From Diploscapter coronatus (taxonomy: Eukaryota; Nematoda; Chromadorea; Rhabditida; Rhabditidae), in assembly GCA_964036155.1 (NCBI GenBank), contig OZ038423.1, positions 45,585,249 through 45,649,248 of the forward strand: a stretch of DNA of 64,000 bases. Reading direction: 5' to 3'. A program made the translations under genes and the position numbers. Below are positions 27,801 through 40,795 of the stretch, piece by piece; position 1 is the stretch's first letter; every line of letters begins with the position of its first letter. A model generated the notes under the pieces. It saw only the letters and a list, made by a program, of their open reading frames with translations, did no database searches and was not told where the DNA came from.

Positions 27801-30800
27801 AACTCAATTGCACTAGATCTGGATTCCTTTTTTTTGTTTTTTATAAAGCAAAACATGAAAGTAATAAAAGGCCCCTAGATTCTTACTTGATAGCTCGATA
27901 TTTAACGGGTAGCAAATAGAAGGTTCGGAAAATCCGTGAAGTCCTCCGGCCGAAATTCGAAAGCTCAGTTTTAGTCCCGGCTCCAGGCCTCGAATGCTTA
28001 TTGGGTTCTGGGTTATGTCAACTTCGATATAATCTCCAAACGTCGTTGCGAAGTTGGGGTAAACTGACCATTCCACTGAAAATTAGCATAGTTTCTGCTT
28101 CTTTTAATTTGAAATTGCAAGATTTGGATATTTTATTTTATAAGTTAGAAATAAAGATTTTGAATTTTAGATTATAATGTAATTAGTACCCTTGTATTTC
28201 ACGATAATTTCATCGTGATCCTGAGGAGGCGAAAAATATATGCCTACTGAAGTAGAGGAATGGGCTTCGGCCTGAGTTTTAAAGTTTAGAAAATGTTTTT
28301 TTAGATAAAACTACCTTAGCATCTTCAGGACTTGATGGTAGATCTCTTGTTGATAACGCGCTACGCATCCTTTCTAGGACTGATAAATGCGCCGATAACG
28401 CCCTGATGAGTTTATCTGATTCCTAAAATTGAAAATTCCATAAATTATTAACAATGCTGGGTACCTTATTCTGAGGCCCAGTCCTTAAAGCACCGATACT
28501 CTCAGAAGTTTCGTCAATGGCTTCTTCAAGCGCTAATCTACGCTTAGTTATGGTGTCCACTAAATTTGAACATATGTTAATTCTTAGCGTTAAATTTCAG
28601 ACTTACTGTATGGATTTTCTTTGGCACCGTGTTCCTGAAGTAACTTAACGCAGGCGAAATTCTTTAAGTTTAACGCGACGTCTAACAATGTCCACTTGGT
28701 TTTGTGTTCGGCGTATTGACCTAAAATTGCTATAAAGATTATCCTAAACTCAAATTATTAACAGAGATAGTTGAGTTGAGGTTATTTTCAGGTTCGTTTT
28801 TTAAAAATAATTTACCTGAATTTAAATAGGCGTTAACTTCCAAAAGATGCTTAGTTAACACTAGTTTCAACGCAGATTCATCCTCTTGTTCGATAGCTAA
28901 TAATGCGCCTAAAATTGGAATAATAATGGTATGATAAAGATTATCGACTAATCTTATCACACTGACTGACAGGATAATGATAAATCGATATAATCTGATT
29001 ACAAGAGAGAAAAGAGGAAAGGAGAGAGGAGGGATTGATGAAATCTCTATATTTAGAATAATAGATACATTAATCCCTTACCAAACATGCTGATCATGTT
29101 CGACTTCACTGCTTTCTTCTGGAGTCGATTTTCATTTTCGTCCATCTTCAGGAAGAGTCCCCCAGATTTTTTCCGATCTTCATAACTCGTACTGGACTGC
29201 CGTTGCATGGAAATCCCTATAGGAATAACCGTTATCTCTTGAAATCCGAATTCTTGGAATCTTTTAGACTTGGATTTTTTCGGGTCATACAAAGATATAG
29301 ATCGATTGAATGTTTCAGAGCTACTGATAGATCTTAGCGAATTCTGACCCATTTTAGGGTAAGTTGAATAGCGGTAGGTTTAAAGAAAGGCTAAGACTGA
29401 TAAGGGTGATTTTGTATCAGTGATAGGGATAGGCACGCGCCACGAAGATATCTGGCGCGCGTACACCAGCTGGTTTTACTGCCCATCATTTATCATTTAG
29501 TCAGCAAAATCGACAAGTGGTCATAAAATTATTTACGTCAGAACAACCGTTCTTATGATTAACCACTTGATCATAAAAACATAGCTTTTTCATTGTTAGA
29601 CTTGTAAAAGGTGTTAAACTTTCACCTCGGAGTAACGTTCCATTAGCGACTTTTTCGAGCGCTCTGAAAATAGAAAGTTTAGATCTTGAGATTAACTGCC
29701 GTATTCTCTTTAATTGAAGGGCACTTTAAAATGCCAGAACTACCCATTACCCAACTAAAATCATCGCAGGAAGTGTTTTTTTTTATAATGTTCTTCAGAG
29801 TGTATAAAGTGGATTTAGTTCTGATTTGAATTGATTACGATCATTAGGTGATGATTTAAGGCGATTTAAAAAAATTTTTTTCGAAAATTAGAGGGTTAAA
29901 AAATAGAAGAGTGCCATCCGATTAGAGAAAATACGGTAATTAGCTAACTACCCCGAAGAATCGAACCAGAACATGTAATTATTTAGGGAATAATTAGGTT
30001 AATTATCATAACTAGGGAATTAAATATCAGGAAATAGGCATAGTTAAAAGAAAAATCGATATTTGAAGACAACCGAATTGGCTATAGTCGGGAAGTGAAG
30101 CGAAGAAAGACTGTCAATAAATTTTCTCGTCTCCTTATCAGAACAAAGCATGATGAAAGGTCGACGCGGAATGCATGTCTTTTGAAAAAAAGGGTGCCTT
30201 GTTATTGTAATTTTAAAAAGTAAAAGGCACACCCATTTTCATACAAAGTCAAGGAAAGTTCGATGAAGTAATAGAGTTTTAAGTTAAAATGTGAGTTCTA
30301 AGTCTTGATCCTATATTTCATTCGATCCCAGAACCAGTAGAAGTTTCTACGAATCATAAAAAGACAATATATAAGACCAGAGATCTTCTATTATTCATTA
30401 AGTAAAAGATCTACCTATTAGCGGGTTCATCCAGACTCTGCTGTCTGCAAAGCAAGGCCGTAGATGCCAAAGTATGAGCTGCACCAGCGCAAACGCTAAT
30501 CAGAGGCCGACCACGAGAGTCGTCCAACCCGACGGAGTACGGCTGCGACATTCCGGAAAAGACTCCTAAAGATTTAAATATAAGATTCTCCTTTATTTAA
30601 ATTATGGACTCCTCAAATTAGAAAACATAAATCGCCTAAGTTTAAAATATAAGATCCCGTTTATTTTATAGGATTTGATAGATCTTGTTGGGATCTACAA
30701 AATGATGCAGAATTTGCATATTTTTACCTGAGGAGGTAGCGCTATCGAGCGATTTAAATTTAAACTTAGATAATTTCATATTTTTAGAATTTATCAGAAG

Positions 30801-32636
30801 AAAATGATAGTATCAGTGAATTCAATGCGAGTAAAACAGGTCTGATTTGCGGCGCTTGAAATTTAGCTCCAGCAGATGAGAAAAGAGTGAAGGAGCTTCA
30901 GAAAACAATGCGAAAAAGAGAAAAAAATAGAAAAACACTAAGGAAAAATTCGACGCGCTAAGTCAATAAACAAATGGCGCCAGTGGCGTCGCACGAAAAT
31001 CGAACTTGGCAAAGGAACGGGTTCTGGATCAGACTTGGAGAAAATAACACTAAGATTTAGAGAATCTAAGATATCCTCTCAAAAAATCTAGCAAAATGAG
31101 GCTATTTTGAAAATACTGACGTAATTTGCGTAAAATCTAGGGTTTGTAAAGTCGAAAGAAAGATCATTTTCAAGGTGACTCAAAAGGGATGAGAATTCAA
31201 ATTTCTTCCCATTTCCTTATATGGGAAAGGACGCGCGTCAAAATGGATTTTTCTGTCATAGGAAAGAAGGTAACCAATTCAGTCTTTAAAAATAAGATTT
31301 AAATTTGAATACCCCAAGTCTTAAAAGCTAATTTATAAATATAAAATTATCGTGATTTAGGTTAAAATATCCTAGGCCCAGACAAGGTTTAGAATGACCA
31401 TAACTTATTCATAGCTAATGGTCAGAAAACTTCCTTTTTAATTCATATTCAGATCCAAAATTAGCTCTAATTTCTGCTTCCCTATTCAACTCCGATTCGC
31501 GAATTATGAATTATGATTACCTTTGGAACGGGATTGTCGCGGTAAGTATTCGGCATGGAAAGGGCGAGATTTTTCGGCGAAAACTCGGGACGTGCACCGC
31601 ATTTTGCCTACCATCTTCGTGAGAATAACTCGGAAAATTTAGAGCTCCAAAATTCGGGGAGCGAAAAATTGCTAGTGATTAAAAATGCCTGATGTATTAG
31701 GATTTAACAGGAATGGGCGGGAAATACGGCTAGTGGTTAAGAATAGCCAAAATTGCAGTCTGGTATATCACCACAATTGTTTACTCTTCTAGGGAAAAGA
31801 GCCAGTGGGCGCTCGAATAGATTTAGACTTATAAATGACGTGTGAAGTATCGCAGGCAGGAGGTTTTCCGGAGAACAACAAAGGTCCACGAGAAGGGCCT
31901 TCGTTGCAAACAAAATAAGCCACCCAAAGTCAATTGAAACCTATTTTAGGCGTGCCAAAGACAAAAATAGAAAAGGGCGGGTAAAAATAGAACAGCTCAT
32001 GATGGCAAATAAACACAGCTAATTTAAAGAGAATACGACGATTTTTGACATTTATTTTTTCTTTTAGATATACCATAAATATAACGATATTTTTATATTC
32101 ATAATATATAATAAGAGATATGATTTTTAATTAACATACCGAAATCCACCAACTTATCATTATAAGGACACGACGCGATAGAGCGGAACAAGCTGGGGGA
32201 TCTAAATTTAGATTTGATTGCTTTTAAATTTGAAATTTGCTACCTTAAAGGAAAAGTCGAACTTGGAGCTGAGTTTCGATGTCTTTGCGTATTTTTCGAT
32301 GAAGATCGTCGTCTATGCCTGGTTGATTCGGCCCTGAATATAATTTGAATTAGGACTAAGGTGTTTACGCTAATTATCTTCAAGTATATCTGAATTGGTG
32401 CAAGGTAATATCTGAGTTATGAAGCTTATATGCAATCTATCATTGTGTCTTAAAATTTGATATTTTAAATTAAACTATATTATATGGATATAATTCAAAT
32501 TTAGCTACCTGACAAGTCGATTATGAGGGTTGGAAGGCTCTCTTCTGGATTCACCCCGACCTCTCGTAACTCTGACATTTTTCTGGAGTCTAAGAACGAA
32601 TAATATGGCCCGTATGACGCTACGCTTGGACTTCAT
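24875..32636 (-). CDS. ANKFN1: ANKFN1/Wide-awake homologue: ankyrin, FN3 and RA-like domains, 26 exons
   Basis: Long form, 1123 residues; exons: 32636-32509, 32333-32244, 32201-32140, 31607-31521, 30565-30415, 29663-29626, 28908-28816, 28720-28607, 28559-28465, 28422-28315, 28271-28190, 28075-27887, 27642-27532, 27486-27393, 27348-27270, 27224-27094, 27049-26899, 26852-26719, 26667-26265, 26188-26074, 26028-25934, 25889-25744, 25686-25486, 25433-25199, 25158-25033, 24988-24875. An Arg/Ser-rich N-terminus precedes ankyrin repeats (TKWTLLDVALNLKNFACVKLL), an FN3 domain (GLEPGLKLSFRISAGG) and the ANKFN1-specific core with RGLYLCYMKLHSSLNTIRVV and NPHVTKEEWQW. The C-terminus (DYCIVAVVGERERRLKDNFP, then LFVRRRDD) looks like a Ras-association fold. 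In flies, Wide awake regulates neuronal excitability and sleep onset; a neuronal scaffold role here is inference. Exon 4 has two possible acceptors in the same frame, so the N-terminal part is less certain than the core. Confidence 0.88.
29082..29352 (-). CDS. ANKFN1: Alternative first exon of the ANKFN1/Wide-awake gene
   Basis: Encodes 90 residues starting MGQNSLRSISSSETF and ending NMISMF, then splits a Gly codon at a GTAAGG donor (phase 1). The long N-terminal chain also ends in phase 1, so both join the ankyrin exon at 28908 in frame; the short form has 1028 residues. The two N-termini are therefore mutually exclusive. No in-frame acceptor lies upstream of the Met before a stop, which supports a separate promoter. 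Met-Gly at the start allows myristoylation, but Ser is at position 5 rather than the preferred 6. Confidence 0.7.
29664..31520 (-). other. Introns in the 5' part of the ANKFN1 gene
   Basis: Apart from the exon at 30415-30565, these introns (29664-30414 and 30566-31520) show no further coding sequence, RNA gene or clear transposon. The first holds a tRNA B-box-like GGTTCGATTC on the minus strand near 29955, without a tRNA body. Confidence 0.4.
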
Positions 32637-35600
32637 TTGGAATCTGGAAATTAAATATTAAAGTATATAATTTGGGGAAAAATAATTCAATAAAATTTAA
32701 ATTTGATTATTTTTAATATAAAATTTAGAGAAATGTAATTATATTAGAAATCTAAATTTAATAATAGTTTGAAAATATAGCCCATCAAAATGAATATTAA
32801 GGGTTCCAGCAAGTTACTGGGGTTCGCATTCGGAAAGAAAGAATAGAAAATTGATAAAAAATGAGCATAAATGATGAGAATCATTCAAAAATGAATAAAT
32901 ATTGGCATCGTGCGTCGATTTAGCTGGAAGGGCTTTAATAATAAGATGGAGGAAGACGTGCAAGGAGGGAGTTTAGACATATTGCAGGAATTTGGGAGTA
33001 CCAATAATATGTGATCAAAGAGTTTGCAGCATATGGTGCTCTAAAAATTCGAGAACTTGCATGATAAGATATATTTAATCCACAAAATATCCAGATCATG
33101 ATATTAAGAATCATATAATTTTAGGAACTCCACTTAAATATGATTCTAAATATTATAGAATATATTTAGGATTATGATATATTTGAACAATAAATACTAT
33201 ATATTGAAGTACCATGTATTTTAGTAACTATTTAACTATGATTTTAAATTGCCTAAGTATTATATAAAGAATATTATGATATTTTTTAAATATAAATGGA
33301 CTTCGAGCATATAAGAATTTCAAGAGTTAATTTAGATATGATGACTCTATTTTTGTGACCTGAAATGAACGAATAATCGACCTCTAAAATGAGGGGCAGA
33401 AACCTCTTAACATGCACGAAAATGGGTAAATGAACCATAGAAGCCAAACAAAGAAAAATGGAAGATATATGAAATCCTTAAAGATAAAATATAAATATTA
33501 AAATAAATTATTTAGGTCTCCTTTCAGAATTTTAAGATAAGGTCTAGTTAAAAATTTTCAAATGGTAAATCACCAAATTCCTCTGCTCCCTGTCGCATCG
33601 TCAAAATTTCAATTTCATAATTGTCAAGAAATGTGCGATTGGATAATTTCTAAGAATTAAAAAAATATAAAAATCTTAAGGGGTAAGGCTACAATTAAAA
33701 AAAACAAACTTCTTTTTAATAGCAATTAAACAAATGTTGAGGCATAGGAATATGAAATTTACGTACTTAAAAATCATGAGATGTTAGTAGATCTTGCCAT
33801 ACTACTCTTAAATAATGACCTTATTTTTAAACCGAGTAGAGTCTTGCAAATAACTAGAGGAACTATATAAGTTTTGGGTGTACCTAAGATGTGAAAGTAA
33901 ATCTGAGACTGAGCCTAGGTGTCAAGTCCCCTTTAGGGATTATTTGGTGACAGAGAGACAGTAGGGAAATTTTAGAGGCAAGAGGAAATAAAGACTGAGA
34001 TAAATTAGGTATGAAAGCTGTTGAGCAAAGACATAGGCGGAAAGATGTCCGAGGTCCGTAATTAAATCAAATCAGGCATCCTCAACTTTTGAGCGAGGAA
34101 AATTGAATTTTTGTCGGATTTTAGTAGGGCACTTCAAAATATCTTATCTTTTAAGGAAAGATATCATATCCTGAAGAATTATCCAAAAAAGAAAGTTAAA
34201 CTCGAATGTCTCAAACTCAAACTAAATTTAAAGATCGAAAGAGAAGATATCTGAAAAGTTAATTTAGATTGAAAAGGGTTGAATATTAACATTAAGGATA
34301 ACCTGTTTTAAAAAATATATTAGATTCAAAAATCTAAAGATTGACGCAAAAAAGTTTCATCATAATTAGGTGACCAAATTTGGCTTCCGGGCATAAACAT
34401 TTCCTGTGGCCATGAATCAGTTTGCCAAGGATTTTTGATGAAATAGAGACATGTTAAGGGACTGCATAAAATGAGAGAAGCAAAGAAAAAGACGAATTTC
34501 TCGGCATGCATAATTAAAATGAGGCTAGACGCAATGTTTTTTCCTTATTTTTCTCTACTTTCTCTTAAAATCTGGTACTATTTCCCATTTTCTCTGACAA
34601 AAATCTTACTTTTAACAATATCTAGTACTTTTTCTCTGAGTATCTTGTTTTTCAACGCTGTTTTCCCGATATACATTACATGCACCCGGAATATGCTAAC
34701 AAATGAATAACAAGCTTACTATATTTCAGATTCGTCTTTCTCTAACATACTCTCTCGAATTAACATAATATTTTCAGTTAATTAACGCGAGGGCTAACTT
34801 TTTCTCGTGATTCAGAAAAAATATGTAAATTAAATGAGACTTAATTCATGGATAAAAATCAAGAATTAGTTTAAAATAGGAAGCATTTAAAAAAAAAAAT
34901 AGAAAACTACTGAGAGAGAACCAGATAGTGATACAAATTTTCTGATGGGGTATCAAAGAAAATTTTCTGCTCGACTAAAGTCAAGGAAGTCCATCACAAT
35001 AGGACGTAAGAATGGGGGTGGTTAGCCAGCGAAAAAATCTCTGGACCCAATTTTTTCAGGGATATACCAGAAAAATTTCGGCTGCGTCAAGACATACAAA
35101 ACCTAATTTTGAACAAGGATATAAAGTTCTTGATAACTAAAAGCCTAAGTCTAAAAATTTAGGAACGTAGCAATAAATTTCAGGCTAAACTTAAAAATCT
35201 GGAAGTTCCTTGTTACGTTTAGGACTAAATTTGAACAATTGAATTAGATTATTATTAGTTTAAATCCTAAATTTAAAAAGTCTTAATTTCTGTTAAATTT
35301 TAAGCAATATATGCTAGAAACATAAATTTATTATGAATCATGGAAAACGTGCTTCAAAGGAAATAATAAAAAAGGAAAAACGCAATGATCTCAATGCAAA
35401 AGGTGTTATCATGTTATCACTTCGCCAAATAATTATTGCACGTTAATAGCTCTGTTTTCTGACGGGTTTAGCGTCTCCTGTAAACGCCTTTTGAGTTTTA
35501 ATGACACCTGTTAATAGGAAAAAATGAATTCCCAAGATTGATGAAAATTCTACAAGTTTAGTCACTTTACGGTTTATTCTCAGTTAAAATTCAAATCCCT

Positions 35601-38600
35601 CGCGCATTTCGACTATACGTCTAAAGCAGAGAAAGCCTTTTGTAATATTTCAATTTCAGAGCCTTCACAAGTAGAGATACCAAACGAAAAATCACTACTT
35701 CAAAGCATCATAATTATCTACTAAGCCTATTTAGCTGATCCTGAGTTGTAGTCCTGGTGAACCTACTTATTTACCGTTTCTGATAAATTTTGATTACTGA
35801 ATTTCTCCATACTACTTCCGGCCAAATCATACTTTGTTACGTTGTCATAGTTTACAAATTCAGTCGTCAAAATTGCCTTATGTTGAGGGACTATAAATAC
35901 GCCCAATGCTTTATCGGCTAAATCCCAATCTATTTGTCCCATCAGCACTATGGCCGTTCTAATGACACTCATCCAGTCATATCCGCGGATTTCCGAAAGC
36001 TTCCCCCTCGAACTAAACGAGTCTAATTGGTTTCCCTCAGGAATTGAGGCGAGTGTCCACAAGCCGACTTGATAATGGATCTCAGAAAATTTCCACTGAC
36101 CAGCCATAAACATGGATATATCAAATCTGGATTTCTAGCTTATGCTTCATTATTAGGACATATGAGTTATCATTTTACCAATATTGATGTATTTGAGACG
36201 GATTTGAAGATTTTCAGGTCTATGCTTTATCATTATATCAAAACCTGAATATTTTATCACGTTAAATCATGCATTTTCATGAGAATTTTTCATTAGATTT
36301 TCATGTCTCAGGATGCAATTTTTCGTATAATTTTCCTAAGTTTGTATGCACTTCTATAATGCATGTCGATAGAGCTCATAAATTGAAGATATAGCGGATA
36401 TCTTTCATCTATCCTAAACAATGGCAATACACTAGCTGTTTAGAACAGATTCCTAAATTATTTCTTTGTTTCTTTCCCCACACTATTTCTCTTAGAATCT
36501 GCCATCCGAAAGTCCATCTCCCTCTATGTCCCAAAGACGGTCATTTCCTTTTATCTTCATTTTCTGCTTCTCTAAGTTCTCTCAGGTTTCTAAGCTCTCT
36601 AGCTCATTCAACCATTAACCCATTTCTCTCTGAGGTTGTCATTTTCAGATGGGAGTTTGTGGGATTGCTACCAAAATCTGGTAGAAATACCAATATTTAT
36701 GGTAAAGATCCAAAATATTTGGTAATCCTATCATTTTGCGACCTTTTCTATCTTGAATCACGTAATGTCCAATGTGGCAATTATTTCGACCTCCCATTCT
36801 TCTAGGGTATAACCCAATGAGAAAACAATATAGGTAGCCATTAACTATGAATTGTTTCCCGGGGTTAATTACTAATTAATGACAGAATTTTAGTATATAA
36901 GCGTTCCATTCTGTTCGTTTTTAGGTGTGTCATAGAAAATTCAGACCTTCGCTATGGGTCTCCTAGTTTCTATTTCTATGTCCTTTGTTCGAAAAGTTCT
37001 TTCACGTTTTAAAATAGTGTGAATAGCGCGCATAGTACTATTTTGCCTTGACATCATTATTTAAATTTTCTAAATTTTACGATTAAATATTTTAATTTTT
37101 CCGTTTAAATTATAGAATTTTCGGAATATTCATTATTCTGACCATAATATTGTCATATCTTCTGAGTTTCTAGTTTGAAATACGATATTTCCACACATTA
37201 GTCTACTACCAACCATCTGTCATGTTTTTCCGCACGCACTTTTGCATACTTTCTCTAAATAATGCACATTTTGTGCGTGAATTCTCATTTCCTTCAAGAT
37301 TCTTTATTTACTCAGAGTCTAAGTTTTACTATCAAGAAGAGAGCAATTCTAGCTTCAGGACAACTCATTAATTATTTGAATAGATAGGGTAACTAGTTTT
37401 TGCTTTATTTTGTTTAAAGTATCTACCTTCTAAATAGGCTAAATAATAGACTTTTAAATATTGATTTTTCCGAATTTTCCCAAGATATAAAATTTGCGAT
37501 TTGAATTATACATATCTCCCAACGCACTATGGATATTTCTCCAATTCATAATTCTCAAACTGTGTCGTAAAAAGTGCGGAAAAACCCTATGCAAATGCAC
37601 AATAGGTCCATGTTTTTTCACCACTCTGTTTCCCAAATTTCCTTCCCATGGTTATACTTATGCCTATAAATCAATCGTATAGTGTTATATTTAAAAATCG
37701 ATATAAATTACATAGTTTATTATTGTTATAAATCTATAAAGCTGGTACATGTTTTTCATGATATAAAATTTTTAAAATAATCATAACATTATCTCCTGTC
37801 ACTAATCATGAAATGTCTAGACAGTCGTCTTGAGCTACCAGTACCATCAGAAAAAGATATTGTGACCTAAGTTTTATGCCCCAAATCAAAAAATACCTTT
37901 TCAAATTCTAACATTTAGAGCGATGAGTAAATATTTTCAGTGATGCTTTAAAAATCGTAGTGTAACCCTTTTTTCGGATACTTACTCCAAATACGCTTGG
38001 CTGGGCACATCTTTCGGCACTCTACTTTCATCTCATTTTGTTCTCATCTCACACATTTTTTGTTCCCAGAGATATTCCCAGTCCCATTCCCATTTCCTCT
38101 ATTTCTTTATTTTCTTCTGCAATGAAGTACTCCTTTTCCTTTTTTGGAGTTTCTTGCAGCCAGATGATTGCTTTCTCTAGGTTCAGAAAATTACTCTTGG
38201 GGAGAAAAATGGAATTTTTGTTTATTTAAAAAAAAAAAAACATGATTTTTACGTTAATTTTTGACGATTTCTGAAAATATCCGATATTTTCCAGCTTTCC
38301 AAGTTACTTGCGACATTTTCCAGGCCTGAGTCATAGCGCTTTTTACTTTTCTCGTGCGTTTTTACCTTTACTTGAACCGCTAGAAAGAGGCGGGTATTTT
38401 TACCTTCTTCCTTTGCATTTTCCTGGATACTTAGCGGCTCTCCTGCAGAATGAGAGAGTGACCAAGTGTAATGTCCACTTTTCTCCACACTTTTCTGATA
38501 TCTTCAAAGCTGTCGAGCAGGGGTTTATTCGGTTATTATTGACAGCCGGGACGAAACTGATATCCTCCTAGCAAAAAATGTGTTCGGCTATCAGTAAAAT

Positions 38601-40534
38601 CAGATCTTCCACCAGTTTTTATATTATTTTTAGGGATAATAGTGATGACATTTTAGGCCTGAATTTGTAAAACGATAGATTTTTCCAACTTTTTTTTTTC
38701 TTCTTTTTGATTTTGTGTGTCAAATTTTGAGCATTTCTGCATTGCGACTTCTTATTATGTTCATTTTGCGCGCGCTGAAGAATTTTGAAACTCTACGCGC
38801 TCGGTCCAAACCAAATTATGAATGAATAGAGAATTGAAAGAAGTGCAAGAAATGAAGAATTCAAAGAGAAAGGGAAGGAAGGAAGCTCAGAAAGTGAAGA
38901 CTTAGAATATTTTCTCCTCTTAGCCAAGAAGATCTTCAGAGATACATTCATAATCATAGTACAACATCTTAGTAATTATTCTGAGTTTATTAACTTTTAC
39001 TACCTTAAAATATGTCACATATCTTATATTTTAGCTCATCTAAACTTCTAATTTATAACCTAGATGTATTTTTTTTTTGTAAAAGAACCACTATTTTGAA
39101 GCTGTTTGTTTATATTAAATTATCTAAATTTGAACTATATCTAAAACTCAATACACTCTAAACATGATATCTATTATTTGACATATATCATCCGCTTGTT
39201 TTCCACATGCTCATATTTAAATTAGGATAGGACAAGTTACTCGACAGATGACCAGATTTGGGTATATCCTCAGAAATCCCAGACTTATCCCTCAAGATAT
39301 AAGCTACAATCTGTTGAATATGCAAATTCGATATCCTACATGCATGGGGTAAATAAATCTATGCATATTAATAGATTAACTTGAGCAAGTCGTGTCAAAC
39401 ATAGCGATTTTACTATTTTTAGAACATTTATGTCAATGTTATATTTTTAGGCCTTTAAAGTTTATCTTCTTTATTAAAATATGTGATGTTTCATTATTAT
39501 TATTCATCCCTTTGAATAGAGTACTTTATCTTTAGAAATACCGCTTTCTATTCATACTTCAGATCCATAAATTTCATTCAACGTTATTGATCGAAAGAAC
39601 GGTTTATTAATCATTCCTTTATATGCATAAATATGCCAAGTCCCAGTTTGGGCATGATTGACAGGGTTGACCCCCTTCTTGATGGTTCTATGGTAATTAT
39701 TCTGGAACCATCCTACCATTTTGGTACTCGAAGGCCCATTTCTGGTAATGGTACTTTCGGGATTTCCTTTATGTCTAGAGCTTTGATATATCCACTGGTA
39801 GGGTTTCAATGGTACTTCACACCTCTTATATTTCTTCTGAGGCCAAATCTTTGTTTTCTTAATTAGGTGTGAATAGAAGGGATGAAATTTAAATATACCA
39901 TTTTGGTAATTAATATTCTACTTCTCACTCTATATATCGATGTTCATACCATATTTGTTGGGTCTAGCTTTTTCTATCTTTGTGATCTCTCAGCAAGTCA
40001 TGCTATTTTCGAGTCCCTTTATCTGTCCTTCTTTATTTGTTTCCCCTCATCGCGTACTGTTTACCCACTCTTCCCGTAGAATCTTCTGTGTCTTTCTTTC
40101 CTCTCTTAAAAACCCTCTCTATCTCATTCTTTGGCTAACGCTGCCAAGATATGACCGCTCTAAGGCCCATCGGTCAGTCAAGTCTGTGAGATATCCGAGA
40201 TATTTTTCAATATTCTAATTTTTACCCCTCAACCTATGCTAATTTTCTCATTTTCTTATTGAAAATCACAGTTTCCATTGCAATTTGAAATGCCTAGCAA
40301 GTTCCTCTCGCTCTCTAACACGCTGAACATCGACTCTGTTCTCTGATGAAAGACCCCCTACTCCCCTATTCCTGCCATCTTCTCCCTTCTCCCCTCCCCC
40401 TTTCTCTAACCCCACACTATTTCCTACCTTTCGCATTTTTCTTTTTCAAATCTATAGCTCACCGTGGAAAATGCTGTCTGAAACGCGTTGTCGATAGCGC
40501 AAGGCTGTTCTATAAGAGCTGAGTTTGCGCTGAG
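32637..40534. other. Gene-poor intergenic DNA, left part
   Basis: AT-rich DNA between the divergent ANKFN1 and Ig-receptor genes. I find no exon chain. The longest open frame (35763-36113, minus) has acceptor- and donor-like ends but no partner exons. Pyrimidine-rich blocks lie at 34530-34640, 36480-36610 and 40000-40130. TACCA...TGGTA palindromes lie at 36665-36730 and 39640-39910. Motif copies occur at 33466 and 36114. Confidence 0.45.
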
Positions 40535-40795
40535 AGACTTAGGACCATACTATGCAGAATCGTTTCTGTAGTTGGTACCTCACAATCCCCAGTAAAATGG
40601 GGTGCGCTTCAAAACGCAATGAAAATTTTGGAGAGGCTGCGAGCGGGAAGTTGCACTTCGGTGCTTAATGACCGCTTGGGTTACCAGCAATGGTGACCCG
40701 ATGCAGCTTAGCTCCTTTGAGCGCTTTAAAATCAACCTTCTGTGGCGGGCTAATAGACCAAATTTTCGGAACACACAATAGGAACGTTTTTTAAA
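40535..40795 (+). ncRNA. Candidate structured RNA, U3 snoRNA-like 5' end
   Basis: A GC-richer island in AT-rich DNA. GACCATACT at 40543, then CAGAATCGTTTCTGTAGT at 40555, resembles the 5' end and box A of U3 snoRNA (GACCATACTTT...GGATCATTTCTATAGT) with three changes in box A. Several hairpins follow: CCCC/GGGG (40587), GCACTTCGGTGC (40653), an enclosing AGCGG/CCGCT stem, GGGTTACC/GGTGACCC (40678), and an outer GCTGC/GCAGC. AAATTTTGGA at 40623 looks like an Sm site, and TTTTTT at 40789 could end Pol III transcription. I cannot find clear U3 boxes B, C or D. It may be a U3 pseudogene, another small RNA, or coincidence. Confidence 0.3.

Noticed and set aside
29930..30010. tRNA B-box-like GGTTCGATTC on the minus strand
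   Set aside because: No D-arm, anticodon arm or acceptor stem around it.
32509..32578. Start MSELREVG for the ANKFN1 gene
   Set aside because: That frame meets a stop before the next donor; the start at 32636 in another frame stays open through all following exons.
35763..36113. 116-codon minus-strand frame with splice-like ends and a W...GLW spacing reminiscent of claudin-type proteins
   Set aside because: No cysteines, no membrane spans and no partner exons on either side; frames of this length arise by chance here. Not annotated as a gene.
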